Assembly: GCF_000721935.1 (NCBI RefSeq)
Contig: NZ_KL585423.1
Span: forward strand, 64,498-71,589
DNA: 7,092 bases
Origin: Streptomyces sp. NRRL WC-3549
GTDB taxonomy: Bacteria > Actinomycetota > Actinomycetes > Streptomycetales > Streptomycetaceae
Direction: 5' to 3'
The notes below the pieces were generated by a model. The model searched no databases, was not told the DNA's origin, and worked only from the letters and a program-made list of their open reading frames with translations. Both the position numbers and the translations under genes were made by a program. Each line of letters begins with the position of its first letter. The stretch's first letter is position 1. Of this stretch, positions 6,776 to 7,092 are shown one piece after another.

Positions 6776-7092
6776 CGCGGGCTCTCCTCGGATCGGCCGG
6801 CGTCCCGGCGGTCGGTGTCCCGGCGGGCCGGGTCCCGGCGGGTGGTCTCGCGGCGGGTGGTCTCCCGGCGCGGCAGGAAGGGCAGTTCGGCCGCGGTGCG
6901 GAGCATCGGGCCCACGGGGGTGCGCAGGCCGATACCGAACTCCTCCCAGGGCGTGCTGCCGCCGTCGAGGAAGCGCAGGAGCCGCTCCATGGGCACCCGG
7001 CGGAAGAGATCGGTGAAGAAGCGCGGGCCGTCCACACGCCCGGTGTCCAGTGCCCGCAGCAGCACGGCGTCCATCGCGAGCTGCCGGCGGGC
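6772..7092 (-). CDS. crtY: Lycopene beta-cyclase, C-terminal 106 residues only
   Basis: The frame enters from the right edge and ends in TGA overlapping the crtT start. The visible part, MDAVLLRALDTGRVDGPRFF then LFRRVPMERLLRFLDGGSTP and GIGLRTPVGPMLRTAAELPF, matches the C-terminal end of actinobacterial CrtY-type lycopene cyclases, which close both psi ends of lycopene to beta-rings. The FAD-binding N-terminal part is outside the window. The ATG at 7074 is internal and not the start, because the frame continues to the edge as ARRQLA. After the conserved part comes an Arg-rich tail (RRETT, RRETT, RRDPA, RRDTD, RRDAG) made by a 15-bp DNA repeat. Assignment relies on these C-terminal motifs and the neighbouring crtT and crtU, and is firm. 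Confidence 0.9.
   Translation of the reverse strand, partial: ARRQLAMDAVLLRALDTGRVDGPRFFTDLFRRVPMERLLRFLDGGSTPWEEFGIGLRTPVGPMLRTAAELPFLPRRETTRRETTRRDPARRDTDRRDAGRSEESPR
6802..6876. repeat. Five tandem 15-bp units in the 3' end of crtY
   Basis: Five imperfect units of 15 bases start at 6802, 6817, 6832, 6847 and 6862, built on GTCCCGGCGGGTGGT. On the coding (-) strand they give five RR-[ED]-x-x pentapeptides, so copy-number change keeps the frame. The tail follows the conserved cyclase sequence and is probably disordered. Confidence 0.85.

Noticed and set aside
4509..7037. A continuous 842-codon - strand frame suggesting a fused CrtY-CrtT-CrtU product
   Set aside because: Only residues from the ATG at 6065 onward resemble a protein family. 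The upstream part is the wrong frame of crtT and crtY, which are intact in their own frames with good ribosome sites.
1..7092. tRNA, rRNA, CRISPR array, riboswitch, light-responsive promoter or operator
   Set aside because: Coding sequence fills the window apart from the 69-base gap at 4440-4508. I saw no such elements, and both operon promoters must lie outside.

Overview
The window is very GC-rich and has the codon bias of a high-GC actinomycete. Its gene set and gene order match the carotenoid (isorenieratene-type) biosynthesis cluster of Streptomyces, so a Streptomyces or close relative is the best guess. The species cannot be named from the sequence alone.

Layout: two tightly packed operons converge near the middle. 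Positions 1-4439 on the + strand carry crtE (GGPP synthase, 5' end outside the window), crtI (phytoene desaturase), crtB (phytoene synthase) and a Rieske iron-sulfur protein in the place usually called crtV. Positions 4509-7092 on the - strand carry, in transcription order, crtY (lycopene cyclase, only the last 106 residues), crtT (SAM-dependent methyltransferase) and crtU (FAD-dependent carotene desaturase/methyltransferase). All five junctions inside the operons are stop/start overlaps (ATGA or TGATG), which suggests translational coupling throughout. Only 69 bases separate the two convergent stop codons. Both promoters lie outside the window.

How the genes work together: CrtE makes C20 geranylgeranyl diphosphate, CrtB joins two of these into phytoene, and CrtI desaturates phytoene to lycopene. 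CrtY cyclises lycopene to beta-carotene, and CrtU aromatises the end rings with a methyl shift to give isorenieratene. The roles of CrtT and CrtV are unsettled. CrtV here shows both a Rieske [2Fe-2S] motif and a D-x2-H-x4-H mononuclear iron motif. It therefore looks like a Rieske non-heme iron oxygenase rather than a methylesterase, and an oxygenation plus methylation branch is a testable idea.

The most striking anomaly is technical. A perfect 19-bp Tn5/Nextera mosaic end sits inside crtV at 4294-4312, with no target-site duplication and no transposon around it. It is almost certainly a sequencing-library adapter left in the assembly, so the crtV sequence at that point, and possibly the local join, is unreliable. 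Two smaller oddities are a 19-bp direct repeat flanking the convergence point, one copy of which overlaps the end of crtU, and a 15-bp tandem repeat encoding an Arg-rich tail at the end of crtY.
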